Source: Pelomonas asaccharophilus_A
Lineage (GTDB): Bacteria; Pseudomonadota; Gammaproteobacteria; Burkholderiales; Burkholderiaceae_C
Assembly (NCBI RefSeq): GCF_031458115.1
Contig: NZ_JAVDXV010000009.1
Location: forward strand, 124,001-188,000
Direction of reading: 5' to 3'
DNA length: 64,000 bases
Part shown: piece by piece, positions 41,620-51,941 of the stretch
How positions within the stretch are numbered: position 1 is the first letter of the stretch
Layout of the letters: each line of letters begins with the position of its first letter
Position numbers and translations under genes: made by a program
The notes under the pieces: model-generated
What the model was told of the DNA's origin: nothing
The model's database searches: none
Seen by the model: the letters and a program-made list of their open reading frames with translations, nothing else

Positions 41620-42702
41620 GAGCCGCTCCCGGTCGGCACGCGCGCGCTGATCTCGAAGCGCTGACCGGTCAGGCCCGTCTCGGCCGCCGCGAAGCGCGAC
41701 AGCACGACCTGACCCCAGCCGGGCGTGGCACCCAGCTGCTCGGCCAACTGCAGCGCCAGCAGCTTGTCGGGAGTAAGGCCCTCCAGCCGCAGCTCACCGC
41801 GGCCGGCGCTGGCGTCCAGGCCCAGCCAGGCGATGGATTTCGCGTCGGCCCCGGTGGTCTCCACGCGCGTCAGCAGCGGCTCCCACGGCATGGCCAGCAG
41901 CGCGCGGGCCTCGGTGGCGGACCGGTTCTCGGCCGGCTGCGCGGTGCGGCGCGGCTGCGGCTTGGGTGTGGGGCGCAACTGCGCGACGCGCTCGCGCGCG
42001 GCCTGGGCCACCTCCAGCGCGCGATGGCTCTCGACGGCGCTCCAGGCCGCCGTCGCCAGCACCAGCGCGCCGGTTGCCGCCAGCGGCCAGGCCAACGGGG
42101 ATTGCGCGCTGCGCGGCAGGAAGTCGGGCTGCGGCGTCGCGGGGCCGGGCTGTGCTGCGAGGTCGCTGTCCGGCGTGCCAACGGCCAGCGGTGCATCGCC
42201 ACCCAGGTCCGCCAGCGACTTCACGCGCCGCGACTGCAGCGCCGTCACACGGCCACGGTCCAGCTGGATGACGACGGCGATCTCGCCTTCGTGCCACACC
42301 GCGCGGCCCGTGCCCGCACGCGTCGCGGCGGGCAGCGAGGCCAGCCACACGGCCCAGGCCGGCCGCACGGCGGCGACATGCACGCGCGCGGACCGCAGCG
42401 AGGCGAGATCCAGTCCGTGCAATGCGGACGCACCCGCCGCCTCACCCAGCTTCCACGGCGCAATGGCGAAGCGCTGCGCGGCGGCGCCGAAGTAATGCGC
42501 GAACTGCTGTTGCGCATAGGCCTGCACGGCGTCCAGGTCGGCCAGTGGCAGGCCCGGCTCCACGACCAGTTCATGCAAGGCGCGGGCGCTGACGACCAGC
42601 TCGACGGCCGTGCCGGGATGGTCCTTGCACCAGGCCGCGAACTCGTCGCCACCCGGCGTGACGAACAGGCGCCTCGGCCGGGCCAGTCGCGCCTTCAGGC
42701 GC

Positions 42703-42710
<8 letters not shown>
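41616..42710 (-). CDS. GspL / fused PilM-PilN-like secretion protein
   Basis: A 364-residue protein. Residues 1-200 form a cytoplasmic part with weak resemblance to the actin-like PilM/GspL domain (RLFVTPGGDEFAAWC, LSARALHEL-type segments). One transmembrane helix follows (SPLAWPLAATGALVLATAAW), then a coiled segment and a C-terminal periplasmic ferredoxin-like PilN domain (LRLEGLTPDKLLALQLAEQLG). GspL of this form recruits the GspE ATPase, and this gene follows gspE. ATG 42710 was preferred over an upstream GTG at 42722. Confidence 0.75.
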
Positions 42711-44210
<1,500 letters not shown>

Positions 44211-44214
<4 letters not shown>

Positions 44215-45404
44215 TGCACCTGCTCCACCAACTGGAAGATCGGCAAGTACATCAACACGATGATTCCGCCGATCAGCACGCCCATGATGAGCATCAGCGC
44301 CGGGTTCACGAGGCGCGACAGCAGGTCGGTCAGCCGCGCGGCCTCCTCGTCGTGGAAGGCGGCGGCGCGCTCCAGCATGGCCGCCACCTCGCCGCTGCGT
44401 TCGCCCACGCGCAGCATGCGGCGCGCGACCGGCGTGGCCAGGTCTTGCGCGTCGAAGGCGCTGGACAGGCGCTCGCCGCGCTCGATCTGCGCGGCCGCGG
44501 CCTGCACGGCAGAGCGCCACGGCGCGGCCACCACGTCGACGACGATCTTCAGCGCCGCCAGCGCCGGCACACCTGCGGCCAGCAGCATCGCCAGCGAGCG
44601 GTACAGCCGCGCCAGCGCCAGCACGCGCAGTCGCGGGCCCAGGCCCGGCAGCGTCCACAGCGCGGCCTGCAGCCGCTGGCGCACGGCCGGTTGGCGGAAC
44701 AGCGCGAACACGCCGAAGCAGATGGCCGCGAGGCCGCCCAGCACCAGACCCGGATGCGCGCCCGCCGTCTGGCCGAACTCGATCAGCACGCGCGAGGCCC
44801 AGGGCAGCTCGGCGCTGGTCTGTTCCAGGATGCCGGAGAAACGCGGCAGCACGTACAGCAGCAGGAACAGGATCACCGCGCCGCCCACGCCCAGCAGCAT
44901 CAGCGGGTAGACCATCGCGGCGACCAGCCGTGAACGCAGCGCATCCACCCAGGCCAGGTAGCGCGCATGCTGGGCCAGCGCGATGGACAGCTGGCCGGTC
45001 TTCTCGTTGGCGGCGACGATGGCGCAGATCAGCTGGTCGAAGGCCTGCGGCTGCTGGCGCAGCGCGGCGGACAGGGGCTGGCCCTGCTCGATCTGCGCGA
45101 CGACGCCGTCCAGCGCCGCGCGCACGCCGGGCTGGGCCTCCTTCTCGCGCAGCGTCTGCAAGGCTTCCAGCAGCGCGATGCCGGCGTCCAGCAGCACGGC
45201 CAGTTCCTGACTGAACAGCTGCAGCGGGAACTTCGCGCGGCGGCGCCAGGGTCTTGCGGCCGCCGCTGCGGCGACCTCGCGCACCTCCAGCACATGCTGC
45301 GGCGCGACGCCCAGCACGGCCGCGACGGCGGCGCGGTCAGGTGCTTCCACGCGCTCGCTGCTGACGGCGCCAGCGCGCAGCACGCGAGCCTGGAAAACTG
45401 CCAT
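44211..45404 (-). CDS. gspF: Type II secretion inner-membrane platform protein GspF
   Basis: A 397-residue polytopic protein with two T2SSF repeats (LFSQELAVLLDAGIALLEALQTL and LYRSLAMLLAAGVPALAALK) and three membrane helices (AMVYPLMLLGVGGAVILFLLL, GLVLGGLAAICFGVFALF, LMLIMGVLIGGIIVLMYLPIF). It forms the inner-membrane base that transmits GspE motion to the pseudopilus. ATG 45404 overlaps the gspG stop by one base; a GTG directly upstream is the alternative. Confidence 0.96.
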
Positions 45405-45832
45405 CACCAGGAGGTGAGGTCGGCGTCCTCACCCTCGCCGCCGGGGCGGCCGTCCTTGCCCAGGCTCAGCAGGTCGTATTCGCCATGCTCGCCGGGGCTG
45501 CGGTACTGGTAGTCGTTGCCCCAAGGATCCTTGGGCACGGCCTTGGCGAGGTACGGGCCGGCCCACTTGGGCTCGTCGGCCGGCTTGGCGTTCAGCACGG
45601 TCAGGCCCTGCTCGGTGCCCGGGTAGCGGCCCACGTCCAGGCGGTACTGGTCCAGCGCCTTGGTCAGCGCGTCGATCTGCGCGCGGGCCGCCTTGACCTC
45701 GCTCTTGCCGATCTGGCCGAAGAACTTCGGGCCCACATAGCCAGCCAGCAGGCCGATGATGACCATGACGACCAGCAGTTCAAGCAGGGTGAAGCCGCGC
45801 GGGCGGGCAGAGCGGGGTCGGAACATGGTCAT
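45404..45832 (-). CDS. gspG: Major pseudopilin GspG
   Basis: A 142-residue canonical major pseudopilin: prepilin site PRG|FTLLELLVVMVIIGLLAGYVGP with Glu5, the GspG region RYPGTEQGLTVLNAKPA, KDPWGNDYQY, and the calcium-site end YDLLSLGKDGRPGGEGEDADLTSW. First gene of the ten-gene secretion operon, so it is the most highly expressed position. The start is ATG 45832 or 45826; no strong ribosome binding site separates them. Confidence 0.96.
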   Translation of the reverse strand: MTMFRPRSARPRGFTLLELLVVMVIIGLLAGYVGPKFFGQIGKSEVKAARAQIDALTKALDQYRLDVGRYPGTEQGLTVLNAKPADEPKWAGPYLAKAVPKDPWGNDYQYRSPGEHGEYDLLSLGKDGRPGGEGEDADLTSW

Positions 45833-45933
45833 GCAGGGTACAGCGGGACGGCGACTGTTCAACGGCGGGCGCCGGCGGGCAATCGGGATTTGACCGCACC
45901 GCATTCTGAGGGGGCGCCGTGACAGCGCCGGTC

Positions 45934-48900
45934 TCAATCTCCGACGATGGCGCCCTCGCTGACGAAGATCAGCCGGCCTGAGGCGGTGACGGCCAGGCCT
46001 GCGGGCTGATTGATGCTGCCGTCCAAGCCGGGGCGCAGCACAACACCGCGGCCGCCGGCCACCGTGCTGACATGCCCGCCGGGCGTGATCCGCCGAATGG
46101 CGTGATTGCCAGCGTCGGCAACAAAGAGATTGCCGCGGGAATCAAAGGCAAGGCCCGCCGGGCTGGAGAGGCGGGCGAAGGCGCCCAGGTCATCGATGTG
46201 GCCCTCCGAGTAGGGCGCGCCAGCGACCGGGCCTACCTCGCCGGTCGGCGACACCTTGCGGATCGCATGGCTGGAGTCGGTGAAGTAGACGTTGTCCGCA
46301 GCGTCTATGGCCAGATAGCGCACAAGGCCCAGCCTAGCCTCGCTGCCGGTGCCGTTGACATAGCCGTTCTCGCCCACCTTGCCGGCCAGCGTGGTCACAA
46401 CACCGGTCGGGCTGATGCGGCGCAACACGAAGTTGGACTTGTCAGCCACGATGACATGGCCTTTGCTGTCCACTACCAGCGCACCCGGCCAGTTGAAGCG
46501 TGCCGATGTGCCAGCGCCATCCGCGCTACCCGACTCGTTGTACTTGCCGGCCAGCAAACTGACCACGCCGGTGCTGCTGATGCGGCGGATCGCATGGCCG
46601 GAGTCGGCCACGTATAAATTTCCCGCCGCATCCTGTGCCAAACCAGTGGGCCCATAAAAGGTGGCCACGCCCGCAGCGCCGTCTGTGCTGCCGTAATCGC
46701 CACTACCGGCCAGCGTGTCCACCCGGTTGGTGTCCAGTGCCAGGCGCCGCACGCGCCGATTGACGGCGTCCGCCAGGTAGGCGGTGCCTGCGGGGCCGGC
46801 GATCAGCGCGTTGTCCTGCGTGTAGTAGGCGCCGATGCGCGCGGCCGTGCCAACGCCATCGGCGAACCCGCCGCGCGGCCCTCCGCCTGCCAGCGTGCTG
46901 ATGGCGGCGGCAGGTGTCACGATGCGCACCGTATACGACGCGCTGTCGAAGTAGGCAACATTGCCGTCCGGCAAGCTGGCCATGGTGCTGGCGTAGCCTA
47001 TCGATGCACGATCGTTGGGGCCGTCGATGCTCTTGACCGAGCCCACGCTGTCATGACTGGTCGTGGCAGCCGCCACGGCATTGCCCGTCGGGGATATGCG
47101 CACGATGCGCCATGTGTCGGCCACGAACAGGTTGCCACCGCCGTCAAAGGCCAGGCCGGTGATGTAGCCGAAGCGTGCCGCAGTCCTGTGGCCTTCGGTC
47201 GCGCCCGAAACGTCCGGCGCGCCGGCATAAGTGCTCACCTCGCCGCTTGGCGTCACCCGCCGGATCGCAGTGCCGTCGACCACGTAGAGATTGCCATCGG
47301 CGTCCACGGTCATGCGGCCAAGGCTGGAGAAGCGCGCCGCGCTGCCCGTGCCGTCTGCCTTGCCGCGCTCGGTGGCGCTGCCCGCCAGTGTGGTCACCAC
47401 GCCGGCCGGCGTGGCCTTGCGCAGCAACTGGCCGCCGCCGCTGGCGAACTCGGAGACGTAGACGTTGCCGTCCGCGTCCACCGTCATGCCCATGATGGAA
47501 CCAAATCCGCTCTGGCCCGCCGTGCCGTCGCGGGTCGTGCAATTGCCGCCACCAACGAAGCTGGACACCCGGTCAGCCGCGATGCGGCGCACGACACAGT
47601 TCTCAGCAACGTAGAGGTTCCCGGTACGGTCGGCCGCGACATAGGTCGGATAGGAGAAGCGCGCGTCGGCCAGCGCGCCGTCGACGCTTGCCGCTGTCTT
47701 GGCCTTGCCGGCGAACAGCTGCACCGTGCCATCGGGGCTGACGCGCCGGATCACGCTGTAGCTGTTGTCGGCCACGTAGATGTTGCCCGCCGCGTCTACA
47801 CCCATGCCCCAGACATAACCCAGCCGCGCCGCCGAGCCCTTGCCATCGGCATAGCCCATGCCGCCTGTGGTGCCGGCCAGGATGCGCACATTGGCCTGCA
47901 CGCTCAGCCGCGCCACATTGCTGTTCAGCGTCGCCGCCGTGTTGCTGACGGCCACGCGCAGCCGCGTGTGGGCGTCGGCCAGCGTGGCGTTGCTGACGGC
48001 ATAGGTGGCCGACGTGGCGCCGGTGATGTTGGTCCAGCTCAGGCCGTCGTCCTGGCTTTGCTGCCATTGGTAGCGCAGCGGCGCCGTGCCGCTGGCGGTC
48101 GCGGTGAAGCTGGCCGAGCCGCCAGTGGAGATGCTCACGTCGGCCGGGTGTTGGCTGAAGGCCGGTGCATTGGCGTTCACCGTCGCGACGGCAGCGTCGC
48201 TGACAATCTGGCCGGTGCCGTTGCTGACCTGCACGCTGTAGCGGTCGCCGCTGCCGGCGTAGGCCAGCGCGACGGTGTAGCTGGTGCCGGTGGCACCGCT
48301 GATGGCGCTGCCGTTGCGCAGCCATTGGTAGGCCAGCGGCGCACTGCCGGCGGCCGTCACCTTGAACGTGACGGTGGCGCCGTCGCTGGTCGTGACCGAC
48401 TCCGGTGCCGTGACGATGCGCGGCGCGACCGCGGTCACGGTGAGCTTGGCCTCCTGGCTGGTGACCGTGCCCGCCGGGTTGGTGACGACGACCTTGAAGA
48501 CGGCGGCATCGTCGGCCAGCGCCAGCGCCGGAGTCGTGTAGCTGGCCTTGTCGGCGCCGGTGAGCGCGACGCCATTGCGCTGCCACTGGTACTGGATGGG
48601 CTCGCTGCCGGTGGCGGCGACGTCGAAGGACACCACCTCGCCGTCCTTGCCCGTCTGGGCCTTGGGCTGGGTGCTCAGGCTGAGCGCGATGGGCGTGACC
48701 GTCAACGTGACGGCATTGCTGGTCACCGACGCGTTCGGGCCGGTCACCACCACCTGGAACTTGGCCGCGTTGTCGGCCATGCGCAGCACGGGCGTCGTGT
48801 AGCTGGCGCCGGTGGCGCCGGCAATGGCCTTGCCGTCGCGCTGCCACTGGTAGGTCAGGCTGGAGCCGGCGGCCGTGACGTTGAAGGTCGCGGTGGCACC

Positions 48901-49089
48901 ATCGATGACCTTGGTATCCAGCGGCTGAGTGCCGATGCTGGGCGCCACGATGGCTGGCGCGGGCGGCGGGCTGTCCGCGCCACCGCCGCCTCCACCACCG
49001 CCGCAGGCGGTCAGCGCCAGGCCGGCGCACAGTCCAAGGATCCGGCCAGCGACACGCAGTCGCTGCGCTGCAGCTTCAAGTCTTGTCAT
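45934..49089 (-). CDS. Large lipoprotein with Ig-like domains and NHL repeats
   Basis: A 1051-residue surface lipoprotein. A lipobox (LALTAC) is followed by eight glycines and a Pro-rich tether. Four Ig-like domains follow (about 50-400), each with the YQWQRDGKAI / SYTTP pattern. The rest (about 400-1045) is NHL-type beta-propeller repeats, with recurring LAGxxxxxGxxDGxGxxARF, VDAxGNxYVADxxxxxIRRxxPxG. Such modules mediate protein or polysaccharide contacts; no catalytic motif is seen. GGGAG precedes ATG 49089. It lies about 100 nt upstream of gspG on the same strand, so it could be cargo of, or co-regulated with, the secretion operon. Confidence 0.88.
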   Translation of the reverse strand: MTRLEAAAQRLRVAGRILGLCAGLALTACGGGGGGGGADSPPPAPAIVAPSIGTQPLDTKVIDGATATFNVTAAGSSLTYQWQRDGKAIAGATGASYTTPVLRMADNAAKFQVVVTGPNASVTSNAVTLTVTPIALSLSTQPKAQTGKDGEVVSFDVAATGSEPIQYQWQRNGVALTGADKASYTTPALALADDAAVFKVVVTNPAGTVTSQEAKLTVTAVAPRIVTAPESVTTSDGATVTFKVTAAGSAPLAYQWLRNGSAISGATGTSYTVALAYAGSGDRYSVQVSNGTGQIVSDAAVATVNANAPAFSQHPADVSISTGGSASFTATASGTAPLRYQWQQSQDDGLSWTNITGATSATYAVSNATLADAHTRLRVAVSNTAATLNSNVARLSVQANVRILAGTTGGMGYADGKGSAARLGYVWGMGVDAAGNIYVADNSYSVIRRVSPDGTVQLFAGKAKTAASVDGALADARFSYPTYVAADRTGNLYVAENCVVRRIAADRVSSFVGGGNCTTRDGTAGQSGFGSIMGMTVDADGNVYVSEFASGGGQLLRKATPAGVVTTLAGSATERGKADGTGSAARFSSLGRMTVDADGNLYVVDGTAIRRVTPSGEVSTYAGAPDVSGATEGHRTAARFGYITGLAFDGGGNLFVADTWRIVRISPTGNAVAAATTSHDSVGSVKSIDGPNDRASIGYASTMASLPDGNVAYFDSASYTVRIVTPAAAISTLAGGGPRGGFADGVGTAARIGAYYTQDNALIAGPAGTAYLADAVNRRVRRLALDTNRVDTLAGSGDYGSTDGAAGVATFYGPTGLAQDAAGNLYVADSGHAIRRISSTGVVSLLAGKYNESGSADGAGTSARFNWPGALVVDSKGHVIVADKSNFVLRRISPTGVVTTLAGKVGENGYVNGTGSEARLGLVRYLAIDAADNVYFTDSSHAIRKVSPTGEVGPVAGAPYSEGHIDDLGAFARLSSPAGLAFDSRGNLFVADAGNHAIRRITPGGHVSTVAGGRGVVLRPGLDGSINQPAGLAVTASGRLIFVSEGAIVGD

Positions 49090-49188
49090 CTCACTCCCTT
49101 GCTCTTCGGCACCGTCTCATGCGTCACCGCGCCTGACCGACGCGGCGGGCCGCGAGTGTCCACGGCAACCCGGCCTCCAGCGATCGGA

Positions 49189-49210
49189 ACTCCCCCGCAT
49201 TCGGGCGAGT
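49189..49210 (-). terminator. Hairpin after the TIGR03790-family gene
   Basis: ACTCCCCCG and CGGGCGAGT pair with one mismatch around CATT, about 20 nt past the stop at 49230 and ahead of the NHL lipoprotein gene. No clear T tract. Confidence 0.4.
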
Positions 49211-49229
49211 CCGAACGGCGGTGCAAACC

Positions 49230-50633
49230 CTAGGGCGAGACGGCCAGCGGGCAGCGGTTGGCGGCGTTGTCGGAGCAGGGCCCGACCCAGCGGATCTGCT
49301 GGGCCGCCGCCGGCGGCAGCGGCGCGCGGGCATCCAGTGCCTGGCCGCGCACGCCGGTGAACTCGGCCAGCGAGGTCCAGGCGCCGCCCGCGAGCGTGCG
49401 GTACTCCAGGCTGTAGCGCGAGCCGGGCCGCAGGTTGCGCGTCTTGATCTGGTACTCGCCGCCCACGATGGCGAAGCTGGGCGCATCGCGGAAGGGCTGT
49501 GCGAGCGGCTCGCCGATGAACAGGCCCTGCCCCGGCCACTGCACGGCCTTCCAGTAGGCCTCGATGGCGGTCGCGCCGCGCCAGTAGTGGTCGATCAGCA
49601 CCGAAGCGCGCGAGAACTTCTGCTGGAAGTTGCAGGGCTCCTCGACGGTGCCGTAGCTCGCGGTCGCGCCGGCCTCCAGCCAGGCGGTGATGGGCATCTG
49701 GCCGCCGCCCGCCGGCAGCTGGCCGCCGGTGGATGTCAGCGTGTCGGCCAGCGCACCGGGGCGGAACTGCAGCGTGTTCAGCTGGGCCACGCTGGCCAGG
49801 CCGGTCAGATAGAACAGCACGCCGGTCTTGCCGGACAGCGAGTTGGCGCTGCCGGCGCCTTCGCTGTTGTCCACATAGTTCAGTGCCAGCGTGCCGCTCC
49901 AGGCCACGGGCAGCGCAGCGAAGTCGGACCAGCGCGGGCTGCGATCGGCATCGGTCGTGCGCACCAGCCAGCCGTCGCCGGCCGGCCGCGTCGCATCGGC
50001 CGCGACGCCGCGGTTGATCAGCGCCTGCGCGCCGGCCAGCGTCGTCGCGCCCAGCAGCATGGATGGCCGCAGTTGCAGCTCGGCCTGCGGCCGGCGCGAC
50101 TCGCTGTCGTACAGCGGCGACGCACTCGTGCTGGCACAGGTGTCGGTGGCCGGGTTGGGATTGCAGTAGCGGGTGTCATAGCCCAGCGCCATCGCGCTGG
50201 TGATCCCCATGGCGCACGCGCCCACCACGCGGCTGGGCGCTGCCCAGGTCAGCAAGGTGGCCTGGACACCGGGCGCTGCGGCGGCGAGCTTGGCGTCGAT
50301 GTCGGTTTTTAACAACGCAAAGTCAGCCGCTGAAATCGTCGGGCTGGCGGTGTTGACCTTGACCCGGATCAGGTTGGCGGCCGGCACGCCGCGCGCCGCC
50401 ACATAGGCCGCGCCGGCCGCCTCGGACAGCGCATCACCTTCGGCCACGATGACCGCCAGATCGGCCGGCGCGAGGCCGCTGGCGGGCAGCGTCAACGTCA
50501 GCGTCTGCCCTATGCCACCAACCCCTGGCGTGCCGCCGCCGCCGCCGGTGTCCGACCCGCCGCCGCCACCACCGCCGCAGCCGCTCAACAGGGCAGCCAG
50601 CAGCAACGAACACAGGCGGAGCAGGCGACTCAT
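49230..50633 (-). CDS. TIGR03790-family lipoprotein
   Basis: A 467-residue lipoprotein: signal peptide with lipobox LLSGC followed by seven glycines and a Gly/Ser/Thr tether. The domain then has VIVAEGDALSEAAGAAYVAARGVPAANLIRV, LLTWAAPSRVVGACAM, YWRGATAIEAYWKAVQWPGQGLFIGEPLAQPF and a C-terminal beta domain (SRYSLEYRTLAGGAW). This matches the uncharacterised TIGR03790 family, which to my knowledge is reported mainly from genomes with exosortase/PEP-CTERM systems. ATG 50633 gives the clean signal peptide; the longer frame to 50834 is probably not translated. Confidence 0.82.
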   Translation of the reverse strand: MSRLLRLCSLLLAALLSGCGGGGGGGSDTGGGGGTPGVGGIGQTLTLTLPASGLAPADLAVIVAEGDALSEAAGAAYVAARGVPAANLIRVKVNTASPTISAADFALLKTDIDAKLAAAAPGVQATLLTWAAPSRVVGACAMGITSAMALGYDTRYCNPNPATDTCASTSASPLYDSESRRPQAELQLRPSMLLGATTLAGAQALINRGVAADATRPAGDGWLVRTTDADRSPRWSDFAALPVAWSGTLALNYVDNSEGAGSANSLSGKTGVLFYLTGLASVAQLNTLQFRPGALADTLTSTGGQLPAGGGQMPITAWLEAGATASYGTVEEPCNFQQKFSRASVLIDHYWRGATAIEAYWKAVQWPGQGLFIGEPLAQPFRDAPSFAIVGGEYQIKTRNLRPGSRYSLEYRTLAGGAWTSLAEFTGVRGQALDARAPLPPAAAQQIRWVGPCSDNAANRCPLAVSP

Positions 50634-50725
50634 ACGGTCATTTTCACCCGCGCATCGAAGCCTAAAATGCACCTCTTTGGGGCGACGTTTCCCTTTCGCG
50701 CACCGCAAACCCGGGCTTACCCCAG

Positions 50726-50754
50726 TTTCATGCACCGCGGCGGGGCAATACAGT
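50726..50754 (+). promoter_or_regulatory. Weak sigma-70-like promoter ahead of the candidate RNA
   Basis: TTTCAT (50726-50731), 17 nt, then TACAGT (50749-50754). The -10 matches four of six consensus positions; the -35 is poor. Transcription would begin near A50761. Confidence 0.3.
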
Positions 50755-50760
50755 CCTTTC

Positions 50761-50906
50761 ACTCGATGCGGTTCCGGGGCTCTCCCAGGGCCGCCAGGCG
50801 GGTTGTGAGGAGACAAGACAAGCGCATAGCGCACAAGGTTTGCTTCGTAACCCCGAAGACAATCCCACCGGCCACCAAGGCACCCCTTGGTGGCCGTTTT
50901 ATTTTG
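50761..50906 (+). ncRNA. Candidate structured small RNA or leader with intrinsic terminator
   Basis: About 146 nt with no credible reading frame but ordered structure. Elements: a GC hairpin near 50768-50793 (GCGG/CCGC outer pairs, GGG/CCC inner); a stem of GGGTTGT (50800-50806) with ACAATCCC (50860-50867, one bulged T), which encloses the small hairpins GCGCATAGCGC (50822-50832) and CTTCG/CGAAG (50843-50857); and the terminator below. It could be an independent sRNA or an attenuating leader for the TSUP gene 180 nt downstream. No known family recognised; ends are inferred. Confidence 0.5.
50870..50906 (+). terminator. Strong rho-independent terminator
   Basis: GGCCACCAAGG (50870-50880) and CCTTGGTGGCC (50885-50895) form a perfect 11-bp stem with loop CACC, followed by GTTTTATTTTG. 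It is the best intrinsic terminator in the window and follows no coding gene on this strand. Confidence 0.92.
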
Positions 50907-50966
50907 TGCCCCTCGCCCGCGCTCGCCGCTGGACGCGTGCGAGCCCGGTCGGTCCCCCGAGGGGAC

Positions 50967-51004
50967 GGCGATGCTCGCGGGGCTTGCCCCGCTCGCACAT
51001 CGCC
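50967..51004. repeat. Long intergenic hairpin upstream of the TSUP gene
   Basis: GGCGATG (50967-50973) and CATCGCC (50998-51004) enclose a GCGGGGC/GCCCCGC stem, making a nearly continuous hairpin. A GTCCC/GGGAC dyad lies just before it. It looks like a dispersed intergenic palindrome of the kind common in Burkholderiales. The rest of 50907-51082 shows nothing else. Confidence 0.5.
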
Positions 51005-51082
51005 AGACGGGCCGGCTTGGGAGCGGCCCGGCGCTCGGCCCGTGAAGGCACGACGGCCGCGTCGATGATTGGATTCTTGGAC

Positions 51083-51847
51083 ATGCTCGTTGACCTCGCT
51101 ATCGTCGCCCTCGCCTCGCTGCTGGCGGGCTTCATTGACGCCGTGGCCGGGGGTGGCGGGCTGGTGCTGACGCCGGCGTTGTTCAGCACCTTCCCGAATG
51201 CCGCGCCGGCCACGCTGATGGGGTCCAACAAGGCGGCGGCGATCTGGGGCACCGGTTGGGCCACCGTGCAGTACGTGAAGCGCGTGTCGCTGCCCTGGCG
51301 CCGGCTGATGCCGGCAGCCGTGCTGGCGGGCCTGGGCAGCTTCACGGGCGCCTGGGTGCTGACGATGGTCAGCCCCGACGGCCTGCGCAAGGCGCTGCCG
51401 CTGGTGCTGCTGGCCGTGTTCCTCTACACGCTGGCCAAGAAGGACCTGGGCCGCGAGCACCGGCCACGTTACGCCGGCCGCGCGGAGGCGCTGGTGGCCG
51501 GCGGCATCGCGCTGGCCGTGGGCTTCTACGACGGTTTCTTCGGCCCCGGCACGGGCAGCTTCTTCGTGTTCCTGTTCGTGCGCGTGCTGGGCTACGACTT
51601 CCTGCACGCGTCGGCCACCGCCAAGCTGATGAACCTGCTGACCAACGCGTTCGCCATCATGCTGTTCGCCAGCAAGGGTCACGTCTGGTGGCATGTCGCC
51701 GCGGTGATGGCGGTGACCAACGTGGCCGGCAGCCTGCTGGGCACGCGGCTGGCGCTCAAGCATGGCGCGGGCTTCGTGCGGGGCGTGTTCATCGTCGTCG
51801 TCGGCGCGCTGATCCTGAAAACCGCGTTCGACGCATTCATCAAATAG
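51083..51847 (+). CDS. TSUP/TauE-SafE family membrane transporter
   Basis: A 254-residue polytopic protein with about eight helices and the two TauE/SafE half-repeat motifs: AGFIDAVAGGGGLVLTPALF and GFYDGFFGPGTGSFFVF. Relatives export or import sulfite, sulfoacetate or other anions; the substrate is unknown. ATG 51083 starts just before the first helix; ATG 51065 would add six residues. Upstream is the terminator of a candidate RNA. Confidence 0.9.
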   Translation: MLVDLAIVALASLLAGFIDAVAGGGGLVLTPALFSTFPNAAPATLMGSNKAAAIWGTGWATVQYVKRVSLPWRRLMPAAVLAGLGSFTGAWVLTMVSPDGLRKALPLVLLAVFLYTLAKKDLGREHRPRYAGRAEALVAGGIALAVGFYDGFFGPGTGSFFVFLFVRVLGYDFLHASATAKLMNLLTNAFAIMLFASKGHVWWHVAAVMAVTNVAGSLLGTRLALKHGAGFVRGVFIVVVGALILKTAFDAFIK

Positions 51848-51941
51848 GCGGCCCGCCAGGGTCGCATTACCCGGCCGGTTTCGACGCGACGCCAGGGCAA
51901 CTGACATACGATCGGCCATTCCCCCGCCGCCACACCAAGCC

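Noticed and set aside
45934..48000. Repetitive DNA that might be taken for a repeat array or CRISPR
   Set aside because: The periodicity comes from NHL protein repeats; there are no identical short repeats with unique spacers.
47053..49233. A 726-codon plus-strand open frame opposite the Ig/NHL lipoprotein
   Set aside because: Antisense shadow of a repetitive gene; the repeated appearance comes from the NHL and Ig modules on the real strand.
50761..50906. 6S RNA, tmRNA, SRP RNA or RNase P RNA as identity of the candidate RNA
   Set aside because: None of the conserved core sequences of those RNAs is present, and the length and fold do not fit.
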